Below are positions 33,141 to 40,240 of a stretch of DNA of 64,000 bases, in pieces. Both the position numbers and the translations under genes were made by a program. This stretch comes from Bacillota bacterium (GTDB taxonomy: Bacteria; Bacillota; Clostridia; Oscillospirales; Oscillospiraceae). Location: assembly GCA_023386265.1 (NCBI GenBank), contig JAEWKA010000002.1:248001-312000 (forward strand), given 5' to 3'. Position 1 is the first letter of the stretch; every line of letters starts with the position of its first letter. The notes under the pieces are model-generated. The model worked only from the letters and a program-made list of their open reading frames with translations, had not been told where the DNA came from and made no database searches.

Positions 33141-33179
33141 AAAAAAATCGGAGACGCACCTGTTTCTGGTGCGTCTCCG
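33141..33179 (-). terminator. Riboswitch-controlled terminator upstream of gcvT
   Basis: Read leftward, a 12-base perfect stem (33179-33168 with 33160-33149, CGGAGACGCACC and its complement) with a seven-base loop is followed by A and seven T residues. It sits between the glycine aptamers and gcvT, so it is the obvious expression platform. Confidence 0.85.
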
Positions 33180-33352
33180 TTGTGATACCTGAAAGATTCT
33201 TCCCCATAAGGGGAATTGCTTCGTCGGTGCCAATTTAATGGCTTTCCGGGGTCTCGTCCGGACCCGGTCCTTTTTGCCTGAGAGTTTCTCGCTTGTTTCT
33301 CCTTCGGCGCCAGATTCACTATGTGAATCTGATCTCTCCCGAGTCCTTCATC
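33149..33352 (-). ncRNA. Tandem glycine riboswitch
   Basis: On the minus strand the first aptamer shows the hallmark GCGCCGAAGGAGAAAC followed by AACTCTCAGGCAAAAAGGAC, closed by GGACTCGG (about 33346-33339) against CCGGGTCC. A short linker leads to a more divergent second aptamer with CACCGACGAAGCAA, a TTCCCC/GGGGAA hairpin and CTTTCAGGTATCACAACGGA. The tail of aptamer 2 merges into the terminator stem. Tandem glycine aptamers before gcvT activate expression when glycine is plentiful; that ON behaviour is known for the class, not shown here. Confidence 0.93.
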
Positions 33353-33374
33353 CGAACTTTATTCTATTAATTTT

Positions 33375-33403
33375 AGTTTAAACCCATGCATTTATATTGT
33401 CAA
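33375..33403 (-). promoter_or_regulatory. Promoter of the glycine cleavage operon with palindrome over the -35
   Basis: On the minus strand TTGACA (33403-33398), a 17-base spacer and TAAACT (33380-33375), about 25 bases ahead of the riboswitch. A perfect inverted repeat with 10-base arms (33390-33399 and 33401-33410) is centred on the -35 and could be a repressor site or a weak terminator for the upstream ABC genes. Confidence 0.7.
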
Positions 33404-33435
33404 TATAAATGAGCGGATGCCAGTATTTGTTTTTC

Positions 33436-35298
33436 TTACGATATCTTTTCGAACTGACTGTTGTAGAGCTCGGCATAGAACCCACCCTTTTCAAGAAGCT
33501 CCTGATGGCTGCCGCTCTCGACGATGTCGCCGTCCCTCATTACAAATATAACATCGGCATTTTTTATGGTTGAGAGACGGTGCGCGATAACGAATGAGGT
33601 TCTGCCCTCCATCAGTTTATCCATTGCCTTTTGTATCAGAAGCTCTGTTCTGGTATCGACAGAACTTGTCGCCTCGTCCAGAATTAGCATTGGGGCATTT
33701 TTAATCATCGCCCGGGCTATTGTAATCTGCTGCTTCTGACCTGCCGAAAGACTGGAATCATCACCTAGGACCGTATCATAGCCTTGCGGCAGGGTTTTGA
33801 TGAAGTGATGTATACCCACCGCCTTGCAGGCCTTGACCACTTCGGCGTCGCTCACGCCTTCTTTACAGTATACGATGTTTTCCTTAATTGTGCCCTCAAA
33901 CATCCAGGTGTCCTGCAAAACCATACAGAACAAATCATGGACGTTCTCACGGGTAATTTCGCTTGTGGGGACTCCGTCGATAAATATTCCACCGCTTTGT
34001 ATTTCATTAAAGCGCATTAGCAGATTTACCATTGTGGTTTTGCCGGCACCCGTCGGTCCGACAATAGCAATTTTCTGACCGGGCATAGCCCGCGCTGAGA
34101 AGTCGTGGATGACTGTCACATCTGAGTCCTCATATCCGAAACGTACGTTGCGGAATTCCACCTCGCCCTTAATGTCTGTGAGCTTAGTTGTCTTATGGCT
34201 TTCGTCTGCCATTTCTGTTTCACCGAGGAAGGCGAACACTCGCTCGCTAGCGGCGGCAGTGGATTGGAGGCTCGTCGCGACCTGCGCGAGCTGGGACAGC
34301 GGCTGAGTGAAGAGTCTCACATAGAGCATGAAGGCCACGATTACGCCGAAAGAAATCGTGCCGTTCATAACGAGCACTGCCCCCGTAACGCAAACGGCGA
34401 CATAGCCGAAGTTGCCTATAAATATCATGATCGGCATCATCAGACCGGAGAGGAACTGGGATTTGAACGCGCTGTCACATAGAGCACTATTGATATGGTT
34501 AAATCTCTTCTTTGCGTCCTTTTCACAGTTATAGAGCTTTACGACATTGTGTCCGGCGTAGATTTCTTCGACATGGCCGTTCATGGCACCGAGGTTTTTC
34601 TGCTGGCGTGAAAAGTACTTCTGAGATTTTGACATAATTACCATCATCAGCACAAAGCCGATAATGGTCGCGCCGACCGCCGCCAGAGTCATGATTGCAT
34701 TTGTCGTCAGCATCATGATAAGCGAACCCAAAAAGAGTGTCGTGGCAGATACCAGTGCGCCGATGCTCTGATTCAGCGTCTGCCCTATCGTATCGACGTC
34801 GTTTGTAACGCGGCTGAGCACGTCACCGTAAGAGGTTCTGTTATAGTAGCTGACGGGCAGTCTGTTGATTTTTTCAGATACGTCCGTTCGCAGCTTTTTT
34901 GATACCTTCTGCGTGACTGTTGCCATTATATAGCCTTGAGAAAGAGACAAAATCCAGCTTGATAGATATATGATTACCAGCATAACACAGATTTTCGTGA
35001 CAGCGGGAAGGTCGATTCCCGTCATAATCCCGTCTGTTATTAAGTTTGTAATCCTTTTGAGCGTATTCGGTCCGACCAGAGTCAAAATTGCTCCGCCGGA
35101 CGCGCATATTATCGCAATGATGATTATAGGTAGAAAGGGCTTACAGTAGGCGATAAGCTTTTTCCAAGTCCCTTTAAAGTCCTTTGCCTTTTCTCCGCCA
35201 ACCGCCATTCCACCGGGGCCGCCCATACCGGGACCGCGACGCGGGGGGACAGGCGGTGCGCTTTTATTTTCATCGATTTCGTATTCGTTTTTACTCAT
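33436..35298 (-). CDS. ABC exporter half-transporter with canonical Walker B (subunit B)
   Basis: A 620-residue type IV ABC exporter subunit: a Gly/Pro-rich N-terminal tail (PPVPPRRGPGMGGPGG), six membrane helices (about 55-345), then the ATPase with Walker A GPTGAGKTTMVNLLMRF, signature SAGQKQQITIARAM and Walker B MLILDEATSSVD with the catalytic Glu. Its start overlaps the stop of the neighbouring exporter gene (TAATG). With that partner it makes a heterodimer of the LmrCD/BmrCD/TM287-288 type. Substrate is unknown; drugs, lipids or peptides are all possible. Confidence 0.9.
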   Translation of the reverse strand: MSKNEYEIDENKSAPPVPPRRGPGMGGPGGMAVGGEKAKDFKGTWKKLIAYCKPFLPIIIIAIICASGGAILTLVGPNTLKRITNLITDGIMTGIDLPAVTKICVMLVIIYLSSWILSLSQGYIMATVTQKVSKKLRTDVSEKINRLPVSYYNRTSYGDVLSRVTNDVDTIGQTLNQSIGALVSATTLFLGSLIMMLTTNAIMTLAAVGATIIGFVLMMVIMSKSQKYFSRQQKNLGAMNGHVEEIYAGHNVVKLYNCEKDAKKRFNHINSALCDSAFKSQFLSGLMMPIMIFIGNFGYVAVCVTGAVLVMNGTISFGVIVAFMLYVRLFTQPLSQLAQVATSLQSTAAASERVFAFLGETEMADESHKTTKLTDIKGEVEFRNVRFGYEDSDVTVIHDFSARAMPGQKIAIVGPTGAGKTTMVNLLMRFNEIQSGGIFIDGVPTSEITRENVHDLFCMVLQDTWMFEGTIKENIVYCKEGVSDAEVVKACKAVGIHHFIKTLPQGYDTVLGDDSSLSAGQKQQITIARAMIKNAPMLILDEATSSVDTRTELLIQKAMDKLMEGRTSFVIAHRLSTIKNADVIFVMRDGDIVESGSHQELLEKGGFYAELYNSQFEKIS

Positions 35299-37055
35299 TA
35301 TGCAAGTTCCTCCTTTGAAAGCTGGGAAAGAGCGATTTCCTGATAAACGGAGCAGTTTTCCATTAGCTCCTCATGCTTGCCGATGCCGACTACCCGACCC
35401 TCTTCCAACACAACGATCTTATCTGCTTCTTTGATAGTGCCGATGCGCTGCGCAACGATGAGCGATGTCGTGTCGGAGGTTTTTTCTTTCAGTGCCTGAC
35501 GCAGAAGCTTATCGGTTTTATAGTCAAGAGCGGAGAAGGAGTCGTCGAAAATATAGATTTCCGGCTTTCGGCATACTGCGCGCGCAATGGAAAGGCGCTG
35601 CTTCTGTCCGCCTGAGAGATTGGTTCCGCCCTGAGCGACTTTTCCTTCCAACTGACCGGGAATGTTTTCGACGAAATCGGTGCTCTGAGCAATCGCAATG
35701 GAGCTTTCAACGTCTTCTTTTGAATAAGAGCCCCTACCGTTATCACCGTAGGCAACATTGGATTCGACTGTGCCGGAGAAGATGACGGCTCTTTGAGGGA
35801 CATAGCCGAATTTGTTGTGAAGCGCTTCCTGCGTGTAGTCCCGAACATTGACGCCGTCAATCAGCACTTCGCCCTCTGTCGCGTCATAGAAACGCGGAAC
35901 AAGGTTAATGAGAGTGCTCTTTCCGCTGCCTGTGGAGCCTATGAAAGCAACCGTTTCGCCCTTGTGCGCTGTGAAGCTCACATCCTCCAGAACATATTCT
36001 GCGGCGTCTGGATATTTGAAGCTGACATTACGGAATTCGATTTCACCCTCAAGGCCTTCTACCGATGCGGTCTTTTTCCCATCAAGTATGGTGGGCTTTG
36101 TTTCAATAACCTCGACTATGCGCTTTGCCGCAACAGAGGCGCGCGGCAGCATTATGAAAATCATACTTACCATCATAAAGGACATGACCACCTGCACCGC
36201 ATAGTTCATAAAGACGACCATGTTTGAAAACAGTGTGATTTTGTCCATCATCCCTGCGGAGTCGATTAGATATGCGCCAATCCAGTATATCGCAAGGCTC
36301 ATCCCGCTCATTATCAGTGACATGGAAGGCATCATGATCGACATGACACGGTTTGCGAAGAGGTTGTTGTTTGTAAGCTCGCTGTTCGCGCTTTCGAACT
36401 TGTTTTCCTGATATTTCTCGGCGTTATACGCCCTTACGACACGAATACCTGTAAGATTTTCTCTTGTAACACGGTTGAGATTGTCTGTTAGACCCTGGAT
36501 TCTTCTGAATTTCGGAATTGCAAATGTGATAACGATGCTGATTACAATAATAAGAACCAGAACGGCAACTGCAGTTGCCGTTGTCCATTGCCAGTCCTTG
36601 CCAGCAATCTTTGTGACAGCCCAGACCGCCGTTATCGGCGCCTTTATAAGAAGCTGCAAGCCCATTGCAATGAACATCTGCACCTGTGTGATGTCATTTG
36701 TGGAGCGGGTGATAAGACTAGCTGTCGAAAAGCTGTTTATCTCCTGCATGGAAAAGGCCTCAACCTTGTCAAACTGCAGCTCGCGAAGTCCCTTGCTGAA
36801 GCTTGAGGCTATCCTCGCCGCAAAGCCTGCTACGATGATGGACGCGACCAGACTTCCGAATGCGCACAGCAGCATCCAGCCGCCTTGAGTGAGAATGTCG
36901 CTAATCTTGTTGTCGCCTGTCTGAACGAGTCTAGTAATCTCGGTCATATAGTCGGGGAGCTTCAAATCGAGAAAAACCTGCGCGACTATAAAAACAAGAC
37001 TGCACAGAACCAGCAAGCGTTCTTTCTTTTTCATGTACTTTAAGATTTTGATCAT
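35298..37055 (-). CDS. ABC exporter half-transporter with degenerate catalytic site (subunit A)
   Basis: A 585-residue half-transporter. Six membrane helices (about 8-295) precede an ATPase with Walker A GSTGSGKSTLINLVPRF and signature LSGGQKQRLSIARA. The residue after Walker B is Asp (IYIFDDSFSALD) where the catalytic Glu normally sits, the standard mark of the degenerate site in heterodimeric exporters. I chose the ATG at 37055, because the two-component box then lies 54 bases upstream, exactly as for the response-regulator gene; an in-frame ATG at 37091 lacks a ribosome site. First gene of the exporter operon. Confidence 0.9.
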   Translation of the reverse strand: MIKILKYMKKKERLLVLCSLVFIVAQVFLDLKLPDYMTEITRLVQTGDNKISDILTQGGWMLLCAFGSLVASIIVAGFAARIASSFSKGLRELQFDKVEAFSMQEINSFSTASLITRSTNDITQVQMFIAMGLQLLIKAPITAVWAVTKIAGKDWQWTTATAVAVLVLIIVISIVITFAIPKFRRIQGLTDNLNRVTRENLTGIRVVRAYNAEKYQENKFESANSELTNNNLFANRVMSIMMPSMSLIMSGMSLAIYWIGAYLIDSAGMMDKITLFSNMVVFMNYAVQVVMSFMMVSMIFIMLPRASVAAKRIVEVIETKPTILDGKKTASVEGLEGEIEFRNVSFKYPDAAEYVLEDVSFTAHKGETVAFIGSTGSGKSTLINLVPRFYDATEGEVLIDGVNVRDYTQEALHNKFGYVPQRAVIFSGTVESNVAYGDNGRGSYSKEDVESSIAIAQSTDFVENIPGQLEGKVAQGGTNLSGGQKQRLSIARAVCRKPEIYIFDDSFSALDYKTDKLLRQALKEKTSDTTSLIVAQRIGTIKEADKIVVLEEGRVVGIGKHEELMENCSVYQEIALSQLSKEELA

Positions 37056-37108
37056 TTTAATAAAAAACCTGCCTTTGCTTTTGATTGGCATATATATATT
37101 CCAGTTAA

Positions 37109-37125
37109 ATGAACCATATATGAAC
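37109..37125 (-). promoter_or_regulatory. Response-regulator box upstream of the ABC exporter
   Basis: On the minus strand two GTTCAT hexamers are spaced 11 bases start to start (37125-37120 and 37114-37109). Ten bases after the second comes TATATA, a -10 element, so the box occupies the -35 region. The same arrangement precedes the response-regulator gene. Confidence 0.7.
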
Positions 37126-37136
37126 TTGAAATAAAA

Positions 37137-37162
37137 AATGCCGCTCCAAACAGATCGGCATT
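37137..37162 (-). terminator. Terminator of the two-component operon
   Basis: AATGCCG and CGGCATT (37162-37156 with 37143-37137 read leftward) form a seven-base stem followed by TTTTATTTC. It lies between the histidine kinase gene and the ABC exporter promoter, which implies separate transcripts. Confidence 0.75.
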
Positions 37163-37176
37163 AATCAATGATAAAA

Positions 37177-38223
37177 CTAATCTACTAATTCTTTGATGGG
37201 AAGCGTAATAACAAAGTTTGTACCTGAACCTATTTTGCTTGTAACCGATATGCTCCCTCCAGAAACATCGAGTATCCTTTTGACGAGAGCAAGTCCGAGC
37301 CCGTGACCTTCCGCTGCGTGGGAAGAGTCCCCCTGATAGAACTGTTCAAATATCCTTGCCTGAGTTTGATCACTCATTCCCTCGCCGTTATCTGATATTT
37401 TCACGGTTACACTGCTGTTTTGGGCGCGCGCCCAGATGCAGATAAGCCCGTCGTTTCCAGTAAACTTAACAGCATTGTCAATCAGGTTGCTCCAGACCTG
37501 CGCAAGCAGCGCCTCGTTTCCGATATACACTATCTTCGGAATATCTATATCTATAGCTATGTTTTTAGCGCTCCATTCAGGCGAAAAGAGCAGAACTGCC
37601 TGCCTTATTTGCTCGTCCAGCCTGAAAGCTTCAGCTTTTTCCTGTATTTTCTGGTGATCCAGCCTCGAAATGCTCAGGAGGTCGCTTGTAAGCTTTATAA
37701 GCCGCTTACTTTCCTTTTGTATCGTAAGGCTGTATTCGTGACGGTCCTTATCCGAAAGCTCCTCGCCGTCCAGCAGCTCCGCATATCCGGAAATTATAGA
37801 CAGCGGAGTTTTAAACTCATGGGATACATTTGATATGAAGTCTTTGCGGAGATACTCGTTCGCCTTTAGCTCCTGAGCCATCAGGTTAAAGTTGCGGGCG
37901 AGCCGCGCGGGGCCACCTTTTTTGTGCGCCCATCCGATTAATATGTCAAAGTTTCCGGCAGCAATCTGTTTTGTCGCATTGGAAAGCTCAACAAAAGGCG
38001 CAACGGCTTTTCGCGAAGCAATTATAAACATAAAATTATAAAACAAAATGATTAGAATGGGTGTCAGTATCTCTCTGATGGTAAGGCCGCGCACAATCAT
38101 ATCCTGCGTGCCGGTATTAAAAAAAGTTTTGGTAATCAGCATCGAAATCGGTATTGAAATAAGTGACGCGGTCAGAACGATAAAAGTGGTCATCAGAATA
38201 AGGTGGATTCTCATGCGTTTCAT
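37177..38223 (-). CDS. Sensor histidine kinase
   Basis: A 348-residue membrane kinase: helix 1 (about 8-32), a very short extracytoplasmic loop (about 33-50), helix 2 (about 51-69), HAMP (about 70-122), dimerisation domain with phospho-accepting His135 in SNVSHEFKTPLSIISGY, and HATPase with N-box NLIDNAVKF, DNGEGMS and GHGLGLALVKRIL. The tiny loop suggests membrane-embedded sensing, as in kinases that respond to antimicrobials or to a partner ABC transporter. Overlaps the response-regulator gene by four bases. Confidence 0.93.
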   Translation of the reverse strand: MKRMRIHLILMTTFIVLTASLISIPISMLITKTFFNTGTQDMIVRGLTIREILTPILIILFYNFMFIIASRKAVAPFVELSNATKQIAAGNFDILIGWAHKKGGPARLARNFNLMAQELKANEYLRKDFISNVSHEFKTPLSIISGYAELLDGEELSDKDRHEYSLTIQKESKRLIKLTSDLLSISRLDHQKIQEKAEAFRLDEQIRQAVLLFSPEWSAKNIAIDIDIPKIVYIGNEALLAQVWSNLIDNAVKFTGNDGLICIWARAQNSSVTVKISDNGEGMSDQTQARIFEQFYQGDSSHAAEGHGLGLALVKRILDVSGGSISVTSKIGSGTNFVITLPIKELVD

Positions 38224-38894
38224 CTATTTATCACCGCCTTATAGCCGAGCCCTCTAACGGTCTCTATTTCAAAGTCCTCCGACTTCGCGAATTTCTCGCG
38301 CAGGCGCTTGATGTGAACATCAACGGTACGCGGGTCGGTTTCGCTTTCAAAGCCCCATATTTCATCCATCAGGGCCTGCCGTGTAAAAATTTTTTTAGGG
38401 TAGGATAGCAGCATATGCAAAAGAAAAAATTCTTTTTGCGGAAGAGTCACCGACTGCCCGTCAGTTGAAACAGTCAATGCGTCCGAATCCAGAATTGTGC
38501 TGCCGACTGCAAGAATATGCTCGCCGGAGAGGTTCGAGCGGCGCAGAAGCGCCTCAACCCGAAGCAGCATTTCTTCAAAGTCAATGGGCTTTACCATATA
38601 ATCATCTGCACCGGTTTTAAAACCCTTTCTTTTATCCTCAAGTGTTTCCTTTGCTGTGACCATAAGAACCGGAATCGTAATTTTTGCGCTCCGCAGCTCG
38701 CCTGTCAGCTCATAGCCGTCCATCTTCGGCATCATAATATCGGCAATTATCAGGTGTATAGCGACATTCTCCAGAACGTCTAGCGCCTCCATTCCGTTGC
38801 CGGATTCGTAAACATTATAGCCGACGCGTTCCAGATGGATGCGCATCAGTTTTCTCAGCTGCTCGTTATCCTCTACAACCAAAATGTGTATCAT
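38220..38894 (-). CDS. OmpR/PhoB-family response regulator
   Basis: A 224-residue regulator with a receiver domain (acidic pair Glu8/Asp9, phospho-acceptor Asp52, Lys near residue 102 in YMVKPID) and a C-terminal winged helix (about 130-222) with FTRQALMDEIWGFE and TVDVHIKRLREK. GGAGGAG precedes the start. Such proteins bind direct repeats spaced 11 bases; two such boxes exist in this window, one upstream of this gene (autoregulation) and one upstream of the adjacent ABC exporter. Confidence 0.95.
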   Translation of the reverse strand: MIHILVVEDNEQLRKLMRIHLERVGYNVYESGNGMEALDVLENVAIHLIIADIMMPKMDGYELTGELRSAKITIPVLMVTAKETLEDKRKGFKTGADDYMVKPIDFEEMLLRVEALLRRSNLSGEHILAVGSTILDSDALTVSTDGQSVTLPQKEFFLLHMLLSYPKKIFTRQALMDEIWGFESETDPRTVDVHIKRLREKFAKSEDFEIETVRGLGYKAVINR

Positions 38895-38947
38895 GGCGCT
38901 CCTCCAGTGGTCAATTTTGTAATCCGATAATAATATACTTTTGGATT

Positions 38948-38964
38948 ATGAACTGAATATGAAC
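38948..38964 (-). promoter_or_regulatory. Response-regulator box upstream of its own gene
   Basis: On the minus strand GTTCAT hexamers at 38964-38959 and 38953-38948, 11 bases apart, followed after ten bases by TATATT as -10. The distance to the start codon (54 bases) equals that at the ABC exporter. The site also lies 76 bases upstream of the divergent LysM gene. Confidence 0.7.
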
Positions 38965-39039
38965 GATATGATTGCGCTTAAAATGCAAAGGAGAACCGAA
39001 TGAACCTCTTAACATAATATGATTAAGGAGGTGTTTCTT

Positions 39040-39603
39040 TTGTTTCAATATATTGTTCAGCCTGGCGATACCATTTACAGCATCGCCGACATGTTCAACG
39101 TTCCTATTGATGTCTTACTGTCTGCCAACCCAGGCTTGTACCCATATAATTTAATTGTTGGACAGATTATCCTTATACCCACCGATTACTATCCCAGATA
39201 TCCGGTGTACCCCAGATATCCGGTGTATCCGATTTTCCCGATATTCCCCATCATATTCCGGCGCTTTGGAAGGCATAGACCCGGAGGACCCGGCAGACCC
39301 GGTGGACCCGGCAGACCCGGAGGACCCGGTGGACCCGGCAGACCCGGTGGACCAGGCGGACCCGGCAGGCCCGGTGGACCAGGCGGACCCGGCAGGCCCG
39401 GTGGGCCCGGAGGACCAGGAGGACCGGGAGGACCCGGAAGACCAGGCGGACCCGGAGGACCAGGCCGACCAGGAGGACCCGGAAGACCCGGAGGACCGGG
39501 TAGACCCGGCGGACCAGGCGGACCCGGCAGGCCAGGCGGACCCGGCAGGCCTGGTGGACCAGGTGGACCCGGCAGGCCCGGTGGGCCCGGGCCCCGTAGA
39601 TAA
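39040..39603 (+). CDS. LysM protein with collagen-like GPGGPGRPG tail
   Basis: A 187-residue protein: residues 1-45 form one LysM domain (IVQPGDTIYSIADMFNVPID; NLIVGQIILIP), then a Tyr/Pro-rich linker (YYPRYP, PRYPVYP repeats, about 48-70) and about 105 residues of Gly-Pro-Gly/Gly-Arg-Pro triplets with a collagen-like pattern. I take TTG at 39040 as start because AAGGAGGTG lies six bases upstream; the ATG at 39019 precedes that site. There is no signal peptide, which with LysM and collagen-like repeats suggests a spore-coat or exosporium protein deposited from the mother cell. The location is inference. Confidence 0.78.
   Translation: MFQYIVQPGDTIYSIADMFNVPIDVLLSANPGLYPYNLIVGQIILIPTDYYPRYPVYPRYPVYPIFPIFPIIFRRFGRHRPGGPGRPGGPGRPGGPGGPGRPGGPGGPGRPGGPGGPGRPGGPGGPGGPGGPGRPGGPGGPGRPGGPGRPGGPGRPGGPGGPGRPGGPGRPGGPGGPGRPGGPGPRR
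39279..39596 (+). repeat. Collagen-like coding repeat (GGN CCN-rich 9-base units)
   Basis: About 318 bases of near-tandem 9- and 18-base units such as GGACCCGGC and GGTGGACCA encoding Gly-Pro-Gly and Gly-Arg-Pro triplets. Strong strand asymmetry leaves the other forward frame and the reverse strand free of stops. Unit-number changes would keep the frame; copy number is likely to vary among strains. Confidence 0.85.
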
Positions 39604-39625
39604 TAGCAAAATTGGAGGAAGCAAA

Positions 39626-40102
39626 ATGATTAATCAAGAGAATTTAAATATGGAACCAATGGGAGATATCCGCTTAAGCAATCAAAGCGGAACACCGGAT
39701 ATGATGCAGGACTATCCTATGGTTTATCGGTCAGTCTATCCGGAAATTTATTATAAGCTGATGCCTTTCATTACAATGACTGTCGATTTGATTTTCTCAT
39801 ATAACATGATGCCTACGCAGGAGAAATTGGAAGAAATGTCCGACGGTATTCACGATGATTTCTGTAGGATGCATCCAGATATGAAAGAATATATGGGCAA
39901 ATCCGAAGAAAACGACGACTCTCCATCCTTCATAAGTGTGTTTAGAGATGGTAGAGGATTTAGACCGGGTTTCGGCGGATTCAGAGGAGACGGAAGGTTT
40001 GGGTCAGGCTTCGGCGGATTCAGGCGCAGGGGACTTGGCAGAGATTTAATATATGCATTGCTGCTTTCAGAACTCTTGGGCAGAGGCGGATTTTTATATT
40101 GA
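39626..40102 (+). CDS. Unknown surface/spore-type protein with Gly/Phe/Arg-rich C-terminus
   Basis: A 158-residue protein I do not recognise. The first 90 residues are Met/Tyr-rich (QDYPMVYRSVYPEIYYKLMP; the stretch ending in MPTQEKLEEM), the last 45 are FRPGFGGFRGDGRFGSGFGG-like repeats ending in a hydrophobic LIYALLLSELL segment. GGAGG precedes the ATG at 39626. It follows the LysM-collagen gene by 22 bases and is in the +1 frame of it. Cotranscription and composition suggest a spore coat or surface partner; the function is not known. Confidence 0.68.
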   Translation: MINQENLNMEPMGDIRLSNQSGTPDMMQDYPMVYRSVYPEIYYKLMPFITMTVDLIFSYNMMPTQEKLEEMSDGIHDDFCRMHPDMKEYMGKSEENDDSPSFISVFRDGRGFRPGFGGFRGDGRFGSGFGGFRRRGLGRDLIYALLLSELLGRGGFLY

Positions 40103-40136
40103 ATTTGGTAAATAAACAGATACTATCTAAAACAAT

Positions 40137-40170
40137 TAAGGGAGAGAGCAAACTTTAGCTCTCTCCCTTA
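40137..40170. terminator. Terminator after the LysM-collagen operon
   Basis: Perfect 13-base arms (40137-40149 and 40158-40170, TAAGGGAGAGAGC and its complement) with an eight-base loop lie between two converging genes. Confidence 0.8.
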
Positions 40171-40240
40171 TACATATTGATAGGCCTTTACTATGACACA
40201 TAAAATGCGAATTAAATCTATTTGAACTCTACGCTGTTTA

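Noticed and set aside
35298..37055. Inactivated ABC transporter because the catalytic glutamate is Asp
   Set aside because: One degenerate ATPase site is the rule in heterodimeric exporters; the partner subunit keeps the canonical DEATSS sequence.
39013..39020. Sporulation-type -10 (CATAATAT) for the LysM gene
   Set aside because: It lies so close to the ribosome-binding site that the transcript would start at or after it.
39279..39596. Possible CRISPR-like or minisatellite array
   Set aside because: Units are 9-18 bases without spacers, in frame with a LysM protein and encode Gly-Xaa-Yaa triplets, so it is a coding repeat.
39151..39637. Reverse-strand Ser/Gly- or Arg/Val-rich open frames over the collagen-like repeat
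   Set aside because: Open only because the repeat lacks stops on either strand; no start signals and no plausible protein composition.
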